Part shown: piece after piece, positions 29,761 through 39,336 of the stretch | Layout of the letters: every line of letters begins with the position of its first letter | Numbering within the stretch: position 1 is the first letter of the stretch | NCBI RefSeq assembly: GCF_016650635.1 | Contig: NZ_JAEKFI010000003.1 | Coordinates: 1,116,001-1,180,000 of the forward strand | Source of the DNA: Pseudomonas sp. TH43 | GTDB lineage: Bacteria > Pseudomonadota > Gammaproteobacteria > Pseudomonadales > Pseudomonadaceae | Length of the DNA stretch: 64,000 nt | Direction: 5' to 3' | The notes under the pieces: model-generated | The model's database searches: none | The model's input: only the letters and a program-made list of their open reading frames with translations | What the model was told of the DNA's origin: nothing | Made by a program: the position numbers and the translations under genes

Positions 29761-30528
29761 CCTCGCACGATGTCAAAAATCCCTCGCCGTTTTTCGCCAT
29801 TTTAATGGCGCCAGTTTTTCATCCCTGTCTTTTCTAAGATTTGTTTCACTCGACACTGATCATTTTTTTCAGTAGTGGCACCTAATTTTTTTCACAGTAG
29901 TGGCACAAAACTATCTACTGCGATTAATCGCCTATATATAAAGGGCGAAAGCAAAAGTGCTATCAAATTGAGACCAGTGCCATCTTTGACAATATTTCAA
30001 GAAATTTCAGATTTCGCGATGAGTGGACAGGAACTATGTCCAAATGCATAGCTCATACCACCGGTAACGATTCTCGCCGAGTTTGTACGAGATAACTTAC
30101 GTTAGGCAGATAGCCATGTAACCAAGTTGTCACAGCAACTTGCCTAGATGACTAACCAGTCTGAAAACAACTAGATGGACAGGAGATATGCATCATTAAT
30201 ATCCCCTGCAAGGCCAAGGCCGCGCCCCTATAAACGTGCTCGCCTGAGCACCAAACCGCTTGATCCACGGGCTTTTCGCCTGACATCGAGCGCGCAAGAC
30301 GATTGCACCAGAGTCTTCCACAAGGAAGATCCGCTGCATAACAGGGCACGTCATAACTATAAGGCCTGGTTGCGCACATCTTGAGTGCACTTATTTAGAC
30401 ACTCGGAACTTCGTATGCCTGCACACGGCATTGTGGCGCCTGTAAGCCGCACTTTCGAGTGCACTAGTGAACGCTGAACACCATTAACTCCGGCCTTCTA
30501 AGGCCTGATATATACAGAGGTAATTGCG
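29761..30528 (+). promoter_or_regulatory. algD upstream control region and leader
   Basis: About 770 bases without a gene, more AT-rich than its surroundings, as expected for the far-upstream control region of algD. Two candidate AlgU (sigma-22) promoters are visible. One is GAACTA-N16-TCATA at 30031-30057. The other is GGAACTT at 30405-30411, which has a good -35 but no convincing -10. I found no exact CCGTTCGTC AlgR box. A small GGCCTT/AAGGCC hairpin (30492-30505) lies just before the AGAGGTAA ribosome-binding site. The transcription start is not determined. Confidence 0.6.
29870..29906. repeat. Direct repeat CAGTAGTGGCAC in the algD upstream region
   Basis: CAGTAGTGGCAC occurs at 29870-29881 and again at 29895-29906, each preceded by a T-run, with a period of 25 bases. 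It is a candidate binding site for a dimeric or cooperating regulator. TGGCAC is also the -24 core of sigma-54 promoters, but neither copy has the GC of a -12 element. Confidence 0.6.
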
Positions 30529-31845
30529 ATGCGCATCAGCATATTTGGTTTGGGTTACGTTGGCGCAGTGTGTGCCGGCTGCCTGTCTGCACGGGGCCAT
30601 GACGTGGTTGGCGTCGACGTTGCCAAAGACAAGATCGACATGATCAACGCTGGCAAATCCCCCATTGTTGAACCGGGCCTGGGCGAACTTCTGCAACAGG
30701 GTATCCAGACCGGTCGTCTGCGTGGCACGACCAACTTCGCCGAAGCGATTCGTGACACTGACCTGTCGATGATCTGCGTTGGTACGCCGAGCAAGAAGAA
30801 CGGCGACCTGGAACTGAACTACATCGAAGCGGTATGCCGCGAGATCGGTTTTGTCCTGCGTGAAAAAACCACCCGTCACACCATCGTTGTGCGCAGCACC
30901 GTACTGCCGGGCACTGTTGCCAACGTGGTCATCCCGATTCTCGAAGACTGCTCGGGCAAGAAAGCCGGCGTTGATTTCGGCGTCGCGGTCAACCCTGAGT
31001 TCCTGCGTGAATCCACCGCCATCGCCGACTACGACCTGCCACCGATGACCGTCATCGGCGAGTTCGACAAGGCGTCGGGCGACGTTCTGCAATCGCTGTA
31101 CGAAGAACTCGACGCGCCGATCATCCGCAAGGACATCGCCGTCGCCGAGATGATCAAGTACACCTGCAACGTCTGGCACGCAACCAAAGTGACCTTCGCC
31201 AACGAGATCGGCAACATCGCTAAAGCGGTCGGCGTCGATGGCCGTGAGGTGATGGAAGTGGTTTGCCAGGACAAGACCCTCAATCTGTCCCAGTACTACA
31301 TGCGCCCAGGCTTCGCCTTCGGTGGTTCGTGCCTGCCAAAAGACGTGCGTGCTCTGACCTATCGCGCCGGTTCCCTGGACGTCGAAGCACCGCTGCTCAA
31401 CTCGCTGATGCGCAGCAACGAATCACAAGTGCAGAACGCCTTCGACATCGTTGAAAGCCACGACAAACGCAAAGTCGCCCTGCTCGGCTTGAGCTTCAAG
31501 GCCGGCACCGACGACCTGCGCGAAAGCCCGCTGGTGGAACTGGCCGAGATGCTGATCGGCAAGGGTTACGACCTGAGCATCTACGACAGCAACGTCGAGT
31601 ACGCCCGTGTTCACGGCGCGAACAAAGACTACATCGAGTCGAAAATCCCGCACGTATCGTCCCTGCTCAACGCGGACTTCGATTCGGTAATCGACAACTC
31701 CGACGTGATCATCCTCGGCAACCGCGACGAGAAATTCCGCGCGCTGGCCCAGCAAGCACCGCACGGCAAACAGGTCATCGACCTGGTCGGCTTCATGGCC
31801 AAAGCCACCGACGCCGGTACGCGCACCGAAGGTATCTGCTGGTAA
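30529..31845 (+). CDS. algD: GDP-mannose 6-dehydrogenase
   Basis: A 438-residue cytosolic NAD-dependent enzyme that oxidises GDP-mannose to GDP-mannuronate, the committed step of alginate synthesis. The Rossmann motif is FGLGYVGAVCAGCLSARGH, the catalytic Cys is Cys268 in GGSCLPKD (same number as in P. aeruginosa), and DLRESPLVELAE marks the C-terminal domain. It is the first gene of the operon. Ribosome-binding site AGAGGTAA is well placed. A REPIN separates it from alg8. Confidence 0.98.
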   Translation: MRISIFGLGYVGAVCAGCLSARGHDVVGVDVAKDKIDMINAGKSPIVEPGLGELLQQGIQTGRLRGTTNFAEAIRDTDLSMICVGTPSKKNGDLELNYIEAVCREIGFVLREKTTRHTIVVRSTVLPGTVANVVIPILEDCSGKKAGVDFGVAVNPEFLRESTAIADYDLPPMTVIGEFDKASGDVLQSLYEELDAPIIRKDIAVAEMIKYTCNVWHATKVTFANEIGNIAKAVGVDGREVMEVVCQDKTLNLSQYYMRPGFAFGGSCLPKDVRALTYRAGSLDVEAPLLNSLMRSNESQVQNAFDIVESHDKRKVALLGLSFKAGTDDLRESPLVELAEMLIGKGYDLSIYDSNVEYARVHGANKDYIESKIPHVSSLLNADFDSVIDNSDVIILGNRDEKFRALAQQAPHGKQVIDLVGFMAKATDAGTRTEGICW

Positions 31846-31853
31846 GGCAGCCC

Positions 31854-31952
31854 TGTAGGAGCTGTCGAGTGAAACGAGGCTGCGATCTTTTCGGGAACAC
31901 CAAAATCCCAAGCGAAAGATCAAAAGATCGCAGCCTTCGGCAGCTCCTGCAT
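31854..31952. repeat. REPIN between algD and alg8
   Basis: TGTAGGAGCTGTCGAG and GCAGCTCCTGCA are outer arms. Inside, GGCTGCGATCTTTTCG mirrors AGATCAAAAGATCGCAGCC imperfectly. Same family as 6521-6605. It fills most of the 169-base gap. Confidence 0.88.
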
Positions 31953-32014
31953 GTCCTTGCAAGTTTTTGTAAGCCTGCCTTAACCCCATCGGGCCCGGCC
32001 CGAGATAGAGACGG

Positions 32015-33505
32015 ATGCAGATTATGCACAGGCTAAAACACGGCCTACTTCAGGCCGCCGGTTGGCTGTTCTACCTAAGTTTGTTGATGGGCCTGGCCTT
32101 GATGCTGCCCACGTCCACATTCGACTCCGAGTCGAAGGACTTCATTTTCCTGATTGGCGCCGTGGGTATCTGGCGCTACTCGATGGGCGCAACGCACTTT
32201 GTGCGCGGCATGATTTTTCTCTACATCGTTTACCCGCACCTGCGCCGCAAAGTGCGCAAGCTGGGTAAAGCGGCGGATCCGTCGCATGTGTTTCTGATGG
32301 TCACCAGTTTCCGTATCGACGCGCTGACGACTGCGCAGGTCTACAGCTCGGTGATCCGCGAAGCCATCGACTGCGAACTGCCGACCACCGTGGTCTGCTC
32401 GATCGTCGAAATGTCCGATGAGCTGCTGGTGAAAGCAATGTGGGCGCGGATGAATCCGCCAGAACGCGTCAAACTCGACTTCGTGCGCATTCCCGGCACC
32501 GGCAAACGTGATGGCCTGGCCTATGGTTTCCGCGCGATCTCCCGTCACCTGCCGGACGACCGCGCCGTGGTTGCCGTGATTGATGGCGACACCGTGCTCG
32601 GCGAAGGCACCGTGCGCAAGACCGTGCCGTGGTTCCAGCTGTTCGGCAACGTCGGCGGCCTTACCACCAACGAGTTCTGCGAAGTGCGCGGCGGCTACAT
32701 CATGAGCGAATGGCACAAGCTGCGTTTCGCCCAGCGCCACATCAACATGTGCTCGATGGCCCTATCCAAACGCGTACTGACCATGACCGGGCGCATGTCG
32801 GTGTTCAAAGCGTCAGTGGTAACCAACCCGGAATTCATCGCCGACGTTGAAAGCGACTCGCTGCAACACTGGCGCCTGGGCCGTTTCAAGTTCTTGACCG
32901 GCGACGACAAGTCGAGCTGGTTCAGCCTGATGCGCCTCGGCTACGACACCTTTTACGTGCCTGACGCGGCGATCAACACCGTTGAACACCCGCCGGAAAA
33001 AAGCTTCATCAAGGCCAGCCGCAAACTGATGTTCCGCTGGTACGGCAACAACCTGCGCCAGAACTCCCGCGCGTTGGGTCTGGGTGTGAAACGCCTCGGC
33101 GCCTTCACGTCGGTGGTGTTGTTCGACCAGCGCGTATCGATGTGGACGTCGCTGCTCGGCCTGACCGTGGCGATCATCGCCAGCTTCAAATACGGCACCG
33201 CGTTCATCCTCGTTTACCTGCTGTGGATCGGCATCACCCGCCTGATCCTGACCCTGCTGTTGTCGTGCTCCGGTCACCGGATCGGCCCGGCTTATCCAGC
33301 GATTCTTTATTACAACCAGATCGTCGGTGCGCTGGTGAAGATCTACGTGTTCTTCCGCCTCGACCAACAGTCCTGGACTCGCCAACCCACATCCCTGACC
33401 CGTGATCTCGCCAGCTTTCAACGTTGGTTCAACACCTGGTCGTCTCGGACCATGACCTTCTCCGCCGGCAGCATTTTCGTCGCCGTGCTGCTGATGATGG
33501 TCTGA
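32015..33505 (+). CDS. alg8: Alginate polymerase, glycosyltransferase Alg8
   Basis: A 496-residue inner-membrane family-2 glycosyltransferase that polymerises mannuronate from GDP-mannuronate. Two N-terminal membrane helices (about residues 10-30 and 40-70) precede the cytosolic GT-A domain. [14 protein letters not shown] supplies the DxD-like motif, and the [10 protein letters not shown] segment fits the QxxRW-type acceptor site. Further helices lie near 380-410 and at the C-terminus. An in-frame ATG at 32024 (MHRLKHGL) may be the true start, giving 493 residues. It works with Alg44. Confidence 0.97.
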   Translation: MQIMHRLKHGLLQAAGWLFYLSLLMGLALMLPTSTFDSESKDFIFLIGAVGIWRYSMGATHFVRGMIFLYIVYPHLRRKVRKLGKAADPSHVFLMVTSFRIDALTTAQVYSSVIREAIDCELPTTVVCSIVEMSDELLVKAMWARMNPPERVKLDFVRIPGTGKRDGLAYGFRAISRHLPDDRAVVAVIDGDTVLGEGTVRKTVPWFQLFGNVGGLTTNEFCEVRGGYIMSEWHKLRFAQRHINMCSMALSKRVLTMTGRMSVFKASVVTNPEFIADVESDSLQHWRLGRFKFLTGDDKSSWFSLMRLGYDTFYVPDAAINTVEHPPEKSFIKASRKLMFRWYGNNLRQNSRALGLGVKRLGAFTSVVLFDQRVSMWTSLLGLTVAIIASFKYGTAFILVYLLWIGITRLILTLLLSCSGHRIGPAYPAILYYNQIVGALVKIYVFFRLDQQSWTRQPTSLTRDLASFQRWFNTWSSRTMTFSAGSIFVAVLLMMV

Positions 33506-33541
33506 CCGCCCCCTTATTGAATTAACAAGGAAATCGCCCCT

Positions 33542-34711
33542 ATGAATACCGCCGTCAACGCCAACGTAGTGCATGAATCCGAAGCCCAGCGCCAACACGC
33601 CCGCGTGAAAATCCCGGCCAAGCTGCGCTTTTTCGGTCCCGACCGGACGCCGGTTGAAGCGCGGGTCATCGACCTGTCTGCCGGTGGTCTGGCGTTCAAC
33701 GCCGGGCAAATGCCACTGACTATCGGCGAGGTGTACAAGGCGCGTCTGCAATTCGTCATCGACAACCTCGGCCTGGCCATGGACGTTGAGCTGCAAGTGC
33801 GCTCCTACGACCGCCAGACCGGCCGTGTTGGCTGCCAGTTCCAGAACCTTGAGCAGCAGGACATTTCCACCCTGCGCCACTTGATCACGTCGCACCTGGC
33901 CGGCGACATCGTCAGCATCGGCGAAGTGTTGGCGACTCTGCAGCGCGACAACTTCACCAAGGCACGCAAGGTCAAGGACGGCGGCTCCGGCATGACCCCG
34001 TTCGGCCGCCTGAAAGCCGTGACGTTCAGCGCCGGCATTTTCGCAGTCGGTCTGGTCGCGGCGGGTTTCATTTTCAAATCGGTGTACGGCATGTACTTCG
34101 TCAGCCATGCGCAAGCCGGTCTGGTCAGCGTGCCGGGGATGAACATCACCATGCCGCGCGACGGCACCGTGCAAAGCCTGGTCAAGTCTGACGGCGTTGC
34201 AGCGAAAGGCGCGCCACTGGCGACCTTCAGCACCAGCATGCTCGACGTGCTCAAGGGCCATCTGGACGAAGACCAACTGGCCCCGGCCAAGGTTGAAGAA
34301 CTGTTCGGCAAGCAAATGACCGGCACCCTGACCTCCCCTTGCGACTGCACCGTGGCCCAGCAACTGGTGGCCGACGGTCAATACGCAAGCAAGGGCGACG
34401 TGATCTTCTCGCTGGTGCCGCGCAACACCCAGGCCACGGTTGATGCGCGCTTCTCCTATCGCCAGTTCGGCGACGTGCGTCCGGGCACCCCGGTGAGCTT
34501 CCAGATCGCCGGCGAAGACAAAACCCGCACCGGCAAGATCGTCAGCAGCACCAGCCTGAAAAGTGCTGACCTGTCCTCCGACATCCGCGTGCAGATCCAG
34601 CCTGACGAGCCGCTCGACAGCAGCCTCGCCGGTCGCCCGGTGGAAGTGAACAGCGACCGTGGACCGAACCTGAACTGGCTGATCGACAAAGCCATGGCTG
34701 CCGGTCTTTAA
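33542..34711 (+). CDS. alg44: Alginate c-di-GMP receptor and co-polymerase Alg44
   Basis: A 389-residue protein with an N-terminal PilZ domain, one membrane helix near residues 160-185, and a periplasmic membrane-fusion-like domain. The c-di-GMP motif residues Arg17, Arg21, Asp44 and Ser46 (RQHAR, DLSAGG) are all present with the P. aeruginosa numbering, so allosteric activation of Alg8 by c-di-GMP should be intact. The C-terminal barrel (residues about 200-380) is thought to reach toward the AlgK/AlgE side. Confidence 0.97.
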   Translation: MNTAVNANVVHESEAQRQHARVKIPAKLRFFGPDRTPVEARVIDLSAGGLAFNAGQMPLTIGEVYKARLQFVIDNLGLAMDVELQVRSYDRQTGRVGCQFQNLEQQDISTLRHLITSHLAGDIVSIGEVLATLQRDNFTKARKVKDGGSGMTPFGRLKAVTFSAGIFAVGLVAAGFIFKSVYGMYFVSHAQAGLVSVPGMNITMPRDGTVQSLVKSDGVAAKGAPLATFSTSMLDVLKGHLDEDQLAPAKVEELFGKQMTGTLTSPCDCTVAQQLVADGQYASKGDVIFSLVPRNTQATVDARFSYRQFGDVRPGTPVSFQIAGEDKTRTGKIVSSTSLKSADLSSDIRVQIQPDEPLDSSLAGRPVEVNSDRGPNLNWLIDKAMAAGL

Positions 34712-34720
34712 GTCGAGGAC

Positions 34721-36229
34721 ATGCCTGTGACTACTCCACCCATCCTGAAAACACCGCGATCCCTGTGGGAGCTGGCTTGCCAGCGATTGGATCAATGCGG
34801 TCTTGCTGAAACACCGAGTCGCCTGAATCGCTGGCAAGCCAGCTCCCACAAGGGAACGGTGTGTGCCTTGGCACTGGCGGTGAGTCTGGCCGGTTGCGCC
34901 GGCCTGCCCGATCAGCGTCTGGCCAACGAAGCGCTCAAGCGTGGCGACACCGCTACCGCTGCGCAGAATTATCAGCAACTGGCCGATCTCGGTTACAGCG
35001 AAGCACAAGTCGGCCTCGCCGATATCCAGGTCGACAGCCGCGACCCCGAGCAAATGAAACAGGCCGAAGCGACTTATCGCGCCGCCGCCAGTGTTTCGCC
35101 GCGCGCGCAGGCGCGTCTTGGTCGCCTGCTGGTGGCCAAACCGGGTTCCACCGAAGCCGAGCACCACGAAGCCGAAAGCCTGCTGAAAAAAGCCGCCGCC
35201 AATGGCGAAGGCAATACGTTGATTCCGCTGGCGATGCTCTACCTGCAATACCCGCACAGCTTCCCCAACATCAACGCGCAGCAGCAGATCGATCAGTGGC
35301 GCAAATCCGGTTACCCGGAAGCGGGTCTGGCGCAGGTGCTGCTGTATCGCACCCAAGGCACTTACGACCAGCACCTGGATGACGTGGAAAAAATCTGCAA
35401 AGCCGCGCTCAACACCACCGACATCTGCTACGTCGAACTGGCCACGGTCTATCAGAAACGTGCCCAGCCGGAACAACAGGCCGAGCTGATCAAGCAGCTG
35501 CAGGCCGGTCACGCCCGTGGCACCGTCACCGCGCAGCGCGTCGATTCCGTGGCCCGTGTACTGGCCGATTCGACCCTGGGCAAGACTGACGAGAAAACCG
35601 CGCAGTCGTTGCTCGAGCCGATTGCTCCGGGCTACCCGGCGTCGTGGGTAACCCTCGCGCAATTGCTCTACGACTACCCGGAACTGGGCGATGTCGACCA
35701 GATGATGAAGTACCTCGACAACGGCCGCGCCGCCGACCAGCCACGCGCCGAGCTGTTGCTGGGCAAGCTCTACTACGAAGGCAAAATGGTTCCGGCCGAC
35801 GCCAAAGTTGCCGAAGAACATTTCCAGAAAGCCGTCGGCCGCGAAGTCGCCGCCGACTATTACCTCGGGCAGATCTATCGCCGTGGCTACCTCGGCAAGG
35901 TCTATCCGCAAAAGGCCCTCGACCATCTGCTGACCGCTGCACGCAACGGCCAGAACAGCGCCGATTTCGCCATCGCCCAGCTGTTCTCCCAAGGCAAGGG
36001 CACCCAGCCCGACCCAGTCAATGCCTACGTGTTCAGCCAATTGGCCAAGGCACAAAACACCCCGCAAGCCGATGAGCTGGCGACCACCCTCGCCGCGCAA
36101 TTGCCGCCCGAGCGTCTGGCCCAAGCCCAGCGTCTGCTGCAACAGGAGCAAGCCAGCCGTGGCGCTCTGAACCAGAACACGCTGCAACTGCACGCCCTGC
36201 AAGAAGAAGACGGCGAGGAAAAATTATGA
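34721..36229 (+). CDS. algK: Alginate outer-membrane lipoprotein AlgK, with a REPIN in its signal region
   Basis: A 502-residue TPR/Sel1-repeat lipoprotein that holds AlgE in place and contributes to the secretion scaffold. The mature part begins at Cys59 in the lipobox LAGC, followed by [17 protein letters not shown] and many Sel1-like repeats (for example [12 protein letters not shown]). The N-terminus is abnormal: residues about 14-45 are encoded by a 94-bp REPIN, so the hydrophobic signal segment starts only at residue 46. A GTG at 34859 could restart translation as [13 protein letters not shown], with poor RBS spacing and no basic residue. A GTG at 34727 has better RBS spacing than the ATG at 34721. 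Function of this copy is uncertain. It overlaps algE by four bases. Confidence 0.93.
   Translation: MPVTTPPILKTPRSLWELACQRLDQCGLAETPSRLNRWQASSHKGTVCALALAVSLAGCAGLPDQRLANEALKRGDTATAAQNYQQLADLGYSEAQVGLADIQVDSRDPEQMKQAEATYRAAASVSPRAQARLGRLLVAKPGSTEAEHHEAESLLKKAAANGEGNTLIPLAMLYLQYPHSFPNINAQQQIDQWRKSGYPEAGLAQVLLYRTQGTYDQHLDDVEKICKAALNTTDICYVELATVYQKRAQPEQQAELIKQLQAGHARGTVTAQRVDSVARVLADSTLGKTDEKTAQSLLEPIAPGYPASWVTLAQLLYDYPELGDVDQMMKYLDNGRAADQPRAELLLGKLYYEGKMVPADAKVAEEHFQKAVGREVAADYYLGQIYRRGYLGKVYPQKALDHLLTAARNGQNSADFAIAQLFSQGKGTQPDPVNAYVFSQLAKAQNTPQADELATTLAAQLPPERLAQAQRLLQQEQASRGALNQNTLQLHALQEEDGEEKL
34761..34854. repeat. REPIN inside the algK coding sequence
   Basis: CCCTGTGGGAGCTGGCTTGC with CAGCGATT is mirrored by AATCGCTGGCAAGCC with AGCTCCCACAAGGG. 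The arms are about 28 bases, and the total of 94 bases leaves the frame open. Same family as 24228-24327. Confidence 0.93.
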
Positions 36230-37713
36230 AGTTGAATCCATTCGTGAAGGCCGGTATTGGCCTCACCTTCGCGCTGATCTGGTCTTGCCCGACACTGGCC
36301 GCGATGACTGAAACCAAAAACTTCGGCCTCGAAGTGAAAATCACCGGCCAGTCCGAAGACGACCGTGACCTCGGCACCGCACCCGGTGGCGACGTCAACG
36401 GCGTGGGCCTCGACCTGCGTCCATGGATCTATGGCGAAAGCGGCGCGTGGAGCGCCTACGCCATGGGCCAGGCCGTGACCTCGACTGACATCATCGAGAC
36501 CGACACCCTGCAACAGTCCGACACCGACGGCACGCAGACCACCGACAACGGTGATCGCAAGACCAAGAAAAACTACCTGGCGATGCGCGAGTTCTGGGTC
36601 GGCTACAGCGGGCTCACGCCGTATCCGGGCGAAATGCTCAAGCTCGGTCGCCAGCGTCTGCGCAATGACGATGGCCAGTGGCGCGACACCAACATCGAAG
36701 CGCTGAACTGGACCTTCGACACCACCCTGTTGCGCGCCAACGCCGGTGTTGCCGAACGCTTCAGCGAATACCGCACCGACCTCAAAGAGCTGGCGCCGAA
36801 AGACAAGGATCGCCTGCACGCCTACGCCGACGCCGCTTACCAGTGGACGCCGGGGCAATGGGTCGGCATTCGCGGTCACCACACACACGATGACGGCAAA
36901 CTCGATTACGCCGAGCCGGGTGTCCCGCGTGACTCGCTCGACAAGACCCAGAACGGCGACATCAGCTGGCTCGGCCTGACCGCCGACAGCGACGCCTACA
37001 ACTGGCGCAACACCAACACCGTCAACTACTGGGGCAGCATCACCGGCATGAGTGGCGACCGCGACACAGTCAACCCGCTGAACGCCGACGGCAGCGCTCC
37101 AACCCAAGCCAAACGCAGCGAAGACGTCAACGGCTGGGCCACCGACATCGGTGTGCGTCTGCGCCTCGATCCGCAATGGCAAGTCGGCGGTGCGTATGCC
37201 CGCGCCAGTGCTGATTACGAGCAGAACGGTCTGGAAAGTAACCGCTCCAACTACACCGGTACGCGCTCGCGGGTTCACCGTTTCGGCGAAGCCTTCCGTG
37301 GCGAAATGAACAACATGCAGACCGCGACGCTGTTCGGTTCGTGGATGGTCAACGACGAATACGACGCCAGCCTGATCTACCACAAATTCTGGCGTGTCGA
37401 CGGCAACAAGCCGGTGGGCAGCAACGGCATCAACGCGGTGGAAAACAACACCGACGATGCGACCGGCGCGATTCTGTCCAGCACCTCTTTGCCGCTTGAA
37501 GACGGCAACAAGGATCTCGGCCAGGAGATGGACCTGGTCGTCACCAAATACTTCAAGCAAGGCCTGTTGCCGGCGGCGTTGAGCCAGTCGATCGACGAAC
37601 CTTCGGCGCTGGTGCGTTTCCGTGGCGGTGTGTTCAAGCCGGGCGATGCCTACGGCAAGCAGGTTGATTCGTACATGCACCGCGCGTTCATCGACGTGAT
37701 CTGGCGCTTCTGA
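36226..37713 (+). CDS. algE: Alginate outer-membrane export porin AlgE
   Basis: A 495-residue 18-strand beta-barrel that lets alginate leave the cell. A Sec signal peptide covers residues about 1-26 ([20 protein letters not shown], cleavage after LAA). The mature protein shows alternating strands, many Asp/Arg-rich loops and a C-terminal aromatic (DVIWRF) as expected for BAM substrates. Its ATG overlaps the algK stop (ATGA), implying coupled translation. Confidence 0.96.
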   Translation: MKLNPFVKAGIGLTFALIWSCPTLAAMTETKNFGLEVKITGQSEDDRDLGTAPGGDVNGVGLDLRPWIYGESGAWSAYAMGQAVTSTDIIETDTLQQSDTDGTQTTDNGDRKTKKNYLAMREFWVGYSGLTPYPGEMLKLGRQRLRNDDGQWRDTNIEALNWTFDTTLLRANAGVAERFSEYRTDLKELAPKDKDRLHAYADAAYQWTPGQWVGIRGHHTHDDGKLDYAEPGVPRDSLDKTQNGDISWLGLTADSDAYNWRNTNTVNYWGSITGMSGDRDTVNPLNADGSAPTQAKRSEDVNGWATDIGVRLRLDPQWQVGGAYARASADYEQNGLESNRSNYTGTRSRVHRFGEAFRGEMNNMQTATLFGSWMVNDEYDASLIYHKFWRVDGNKPVGSNGINAVENNTDDATGAILSSTSLPLEDGNKDLGQEMDLVVTKYFKQGLLPAALSQSIDEPSALVRFRGGVFKPGDAYGKQVDSYMHRAFIDVIWRF

Positions 37714-37739
37714 TGCAAACCGCCAAGGGAGTGCCCGAC

Positions 37740-39326
37740 ATGATCAGCACCAGGATAGGCTCACTCAGCCTGCTGGCCGGCGCGATGCTGCTGGCCAGCG
37801 CCGGCGCCTTCGCCACGGTTGAACCGGCCGCACCGCAACCGGGCAAGCCGGCGACCATGGCCAAAGAGCTGCAACAGGCCAAAACCTACACCGTCAGCAG
37901 CGCGCCAACCGACGCGTTGAATCTGGCCGCGCCGAAACTGCCGGACATTTCCGGCTACACCGCCGAAGCCGCTGCCGCGAAGATCGTCCGCAGCAAAGCG
38001 GGCAAGATCAGCGTGCGCCGGATGATGCAGGAAGACGCGCTGAAGGACTTCATCGGCGGCGACAACAAGATGGCCGAATGGGTGGTGCGTCAGCACGGCA
38101 TCCCGCAAGCGATCTTCGTCGACGACGGTTACATCAACCTGAAAGAGCTGGCGCAGAAACTGCCCAAGCAGTACTTCAGCGAGACCTCGCCGGGCGTGTA
38201 CCTGTCGAAGTTGCCGATCGTCGTCGGCCGTAAAGGCATCCTCGAAATCGATGGCCAGACCCAGGAATTGCGCCTGTCGCAAGAAGCCGGCTCGTTCCTC
38301 GTCAACGATGGTCAGTTGTTCGTGCGCGACACCAAAATCACCGGCTGGCGCGAGAAGGAAAACGGCCCGGCCACCTTCCGTTCGCCGAAGGAATTCCGTC
38401 CGTTCCTGCTGGCCTGGGGTGGCACCGAGACCTACATCGTCAACAGCAAGATGGCCAGTTTCGGCTACGCCAACAGTAAGTCGTACGGCGTGAGTATTTC
38501 CCAGTACACGCCGAACATGGCGAAGGTGCTCAAGCGTCCTGAGCCGACAGGCTGGATCGTCGGTTCCGAGTTCTCGGACATGTGGTACGGCTTCTACTGC
38601 TACGAGACTCGCGACTTCGTGGTCAAGGGCAACACCTACAAAGACAACATCGTCTACGGCATCGACCCGCACGACCGTTCCCACGGCCTGATCATTGCCG
38701 AGAACACCGTGCACGGCACCAAGAAGAAGCACGGGATCATTATTTCCCGTGAGGTCAACGACAGCTTCATCTTCAACAACAAGAGCTTCGACAACCACCT
38801 CTCGGGCCTGGTGATCGACCGTAATAGCGTCAACAACATCATTGCCTACAACGAGATCTACAAGAACCACACCGACGGCATCACGCTCTACGAGTCCGCC
38901 GACAACCTGCTGTGGGGCAATAAGGTCATCAGCAACAAGCGCCACGGCATTCGCATTCGTAACAGCGTGAACATCCGCCTCTACGAAAACGTCGCCATGG
39001 CCAACGGTTTGACCGGCGTCTACGGCCACATCAAAGACCTCACCGACACCGACCGTGACATCAAGCTCGATCCGTTCGATGCGCAGGTGTCGCTGATCGT
39101 CGTTGGCGGTGAACTGGCAGCCAATGGCAGCGGCCCGCTGTCGATCGATTCGCCGTTGAGCGTCGAGCTGTATCGCGTGTCGATGCTGGCGCCGACCAAA
39201 TCCAGTGGCATCAGCTTCAACGGCATCCTCGGTGAGCGCCAGGATGAAATTCTCGACCTGCTGGTGCGCCAGCAGAAAGCCGTGCTGATCGACCCTGTCG
39301 AACGCCAGACCGAAATGCAGGACTGA
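37740..39326 (+). CDS. algG: Mannuronan C5-epimerase AlgG
   Basis: A 528-residue periplasmic epimerase that turns mannuronate residues into guluronate in the polymer. A signal peptide lies at residues 1-25 (ISTRIGSLSLLAGAMLLASA, cleavage near FAT). The C-terminal right-handed beta-helix contains the DPHDRSHG motif at about 309-316 with the proposed catalytic His. The start at 37740 has AAGGGAG at a good distance; a start at 37713, overlapping the algE stop, would add nine residues before the signal peptide. Confidence 0.96.
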   Translation: MISTRIGSLSLLAGAMLLASAGAFATVEPAAPQPGKPATMAKELQQAKTYTVSSAPTDALNLAAPKLPDISGYTAEAAAAKIVRSKAGKISVRRMMQEDALKDFIGGDNKMAEWVVRQHGIPQAIFVDDGYINLKELAQKLPKQYFSETSPGVYLSKLPIVVGRKGILEIDGQTQELRLSQEAGSFLVNDGQLFVRDTKITGWREKENGPATFRSPKEFRPFLLAWGGTETYIVNSKMASFGYANSKSYGVSISQYTPNMAKVLKRPEPTGWIVGSEFSDMWYGFYCYETRDFVVKGNTYKDNIVYGIDPHDRSHGLIIAENTVHGTKKKHGIIISREVNDSFIFNNKSFDNHLSGLVIDRNSVNNIIAYNEIYKNHTDGITLYESADNLLWGNKVISNKRHGIRIRNSVNIRLYENVAMANGLTGVYGHIKDLTDTDRDIKLDPFDAQVSLIVVGGELAANGSGPLSIDSPLSVELYRVSMLAPTKSSGISFNGILGERQDEILDLLVRQQKAVLIDPVERQTEMQD

Positions 39327-39336
39327 GGATAATTTT

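Noticed and set aside
29875..29890. Sigma-54 promoter at GTGGCAC upstream of algD
   Set aside because: The -24 core TGGCAC is present, but five bases on there is TTTTT, not TTGC, so the -12 element is missing.
29761..30528. AlgR box CCGTTCGTC in the algD upstream region
   Set aside because: I searched both strands by eye and found no exact copy; weaker matches would not be defensible.
32813..36202. 1129-codon minus-strand frame under alg8, alg44 and algK
   Set aside because: It crosses three well-supported genes, has no family look and follows the mirror codon phase of the plus strand.
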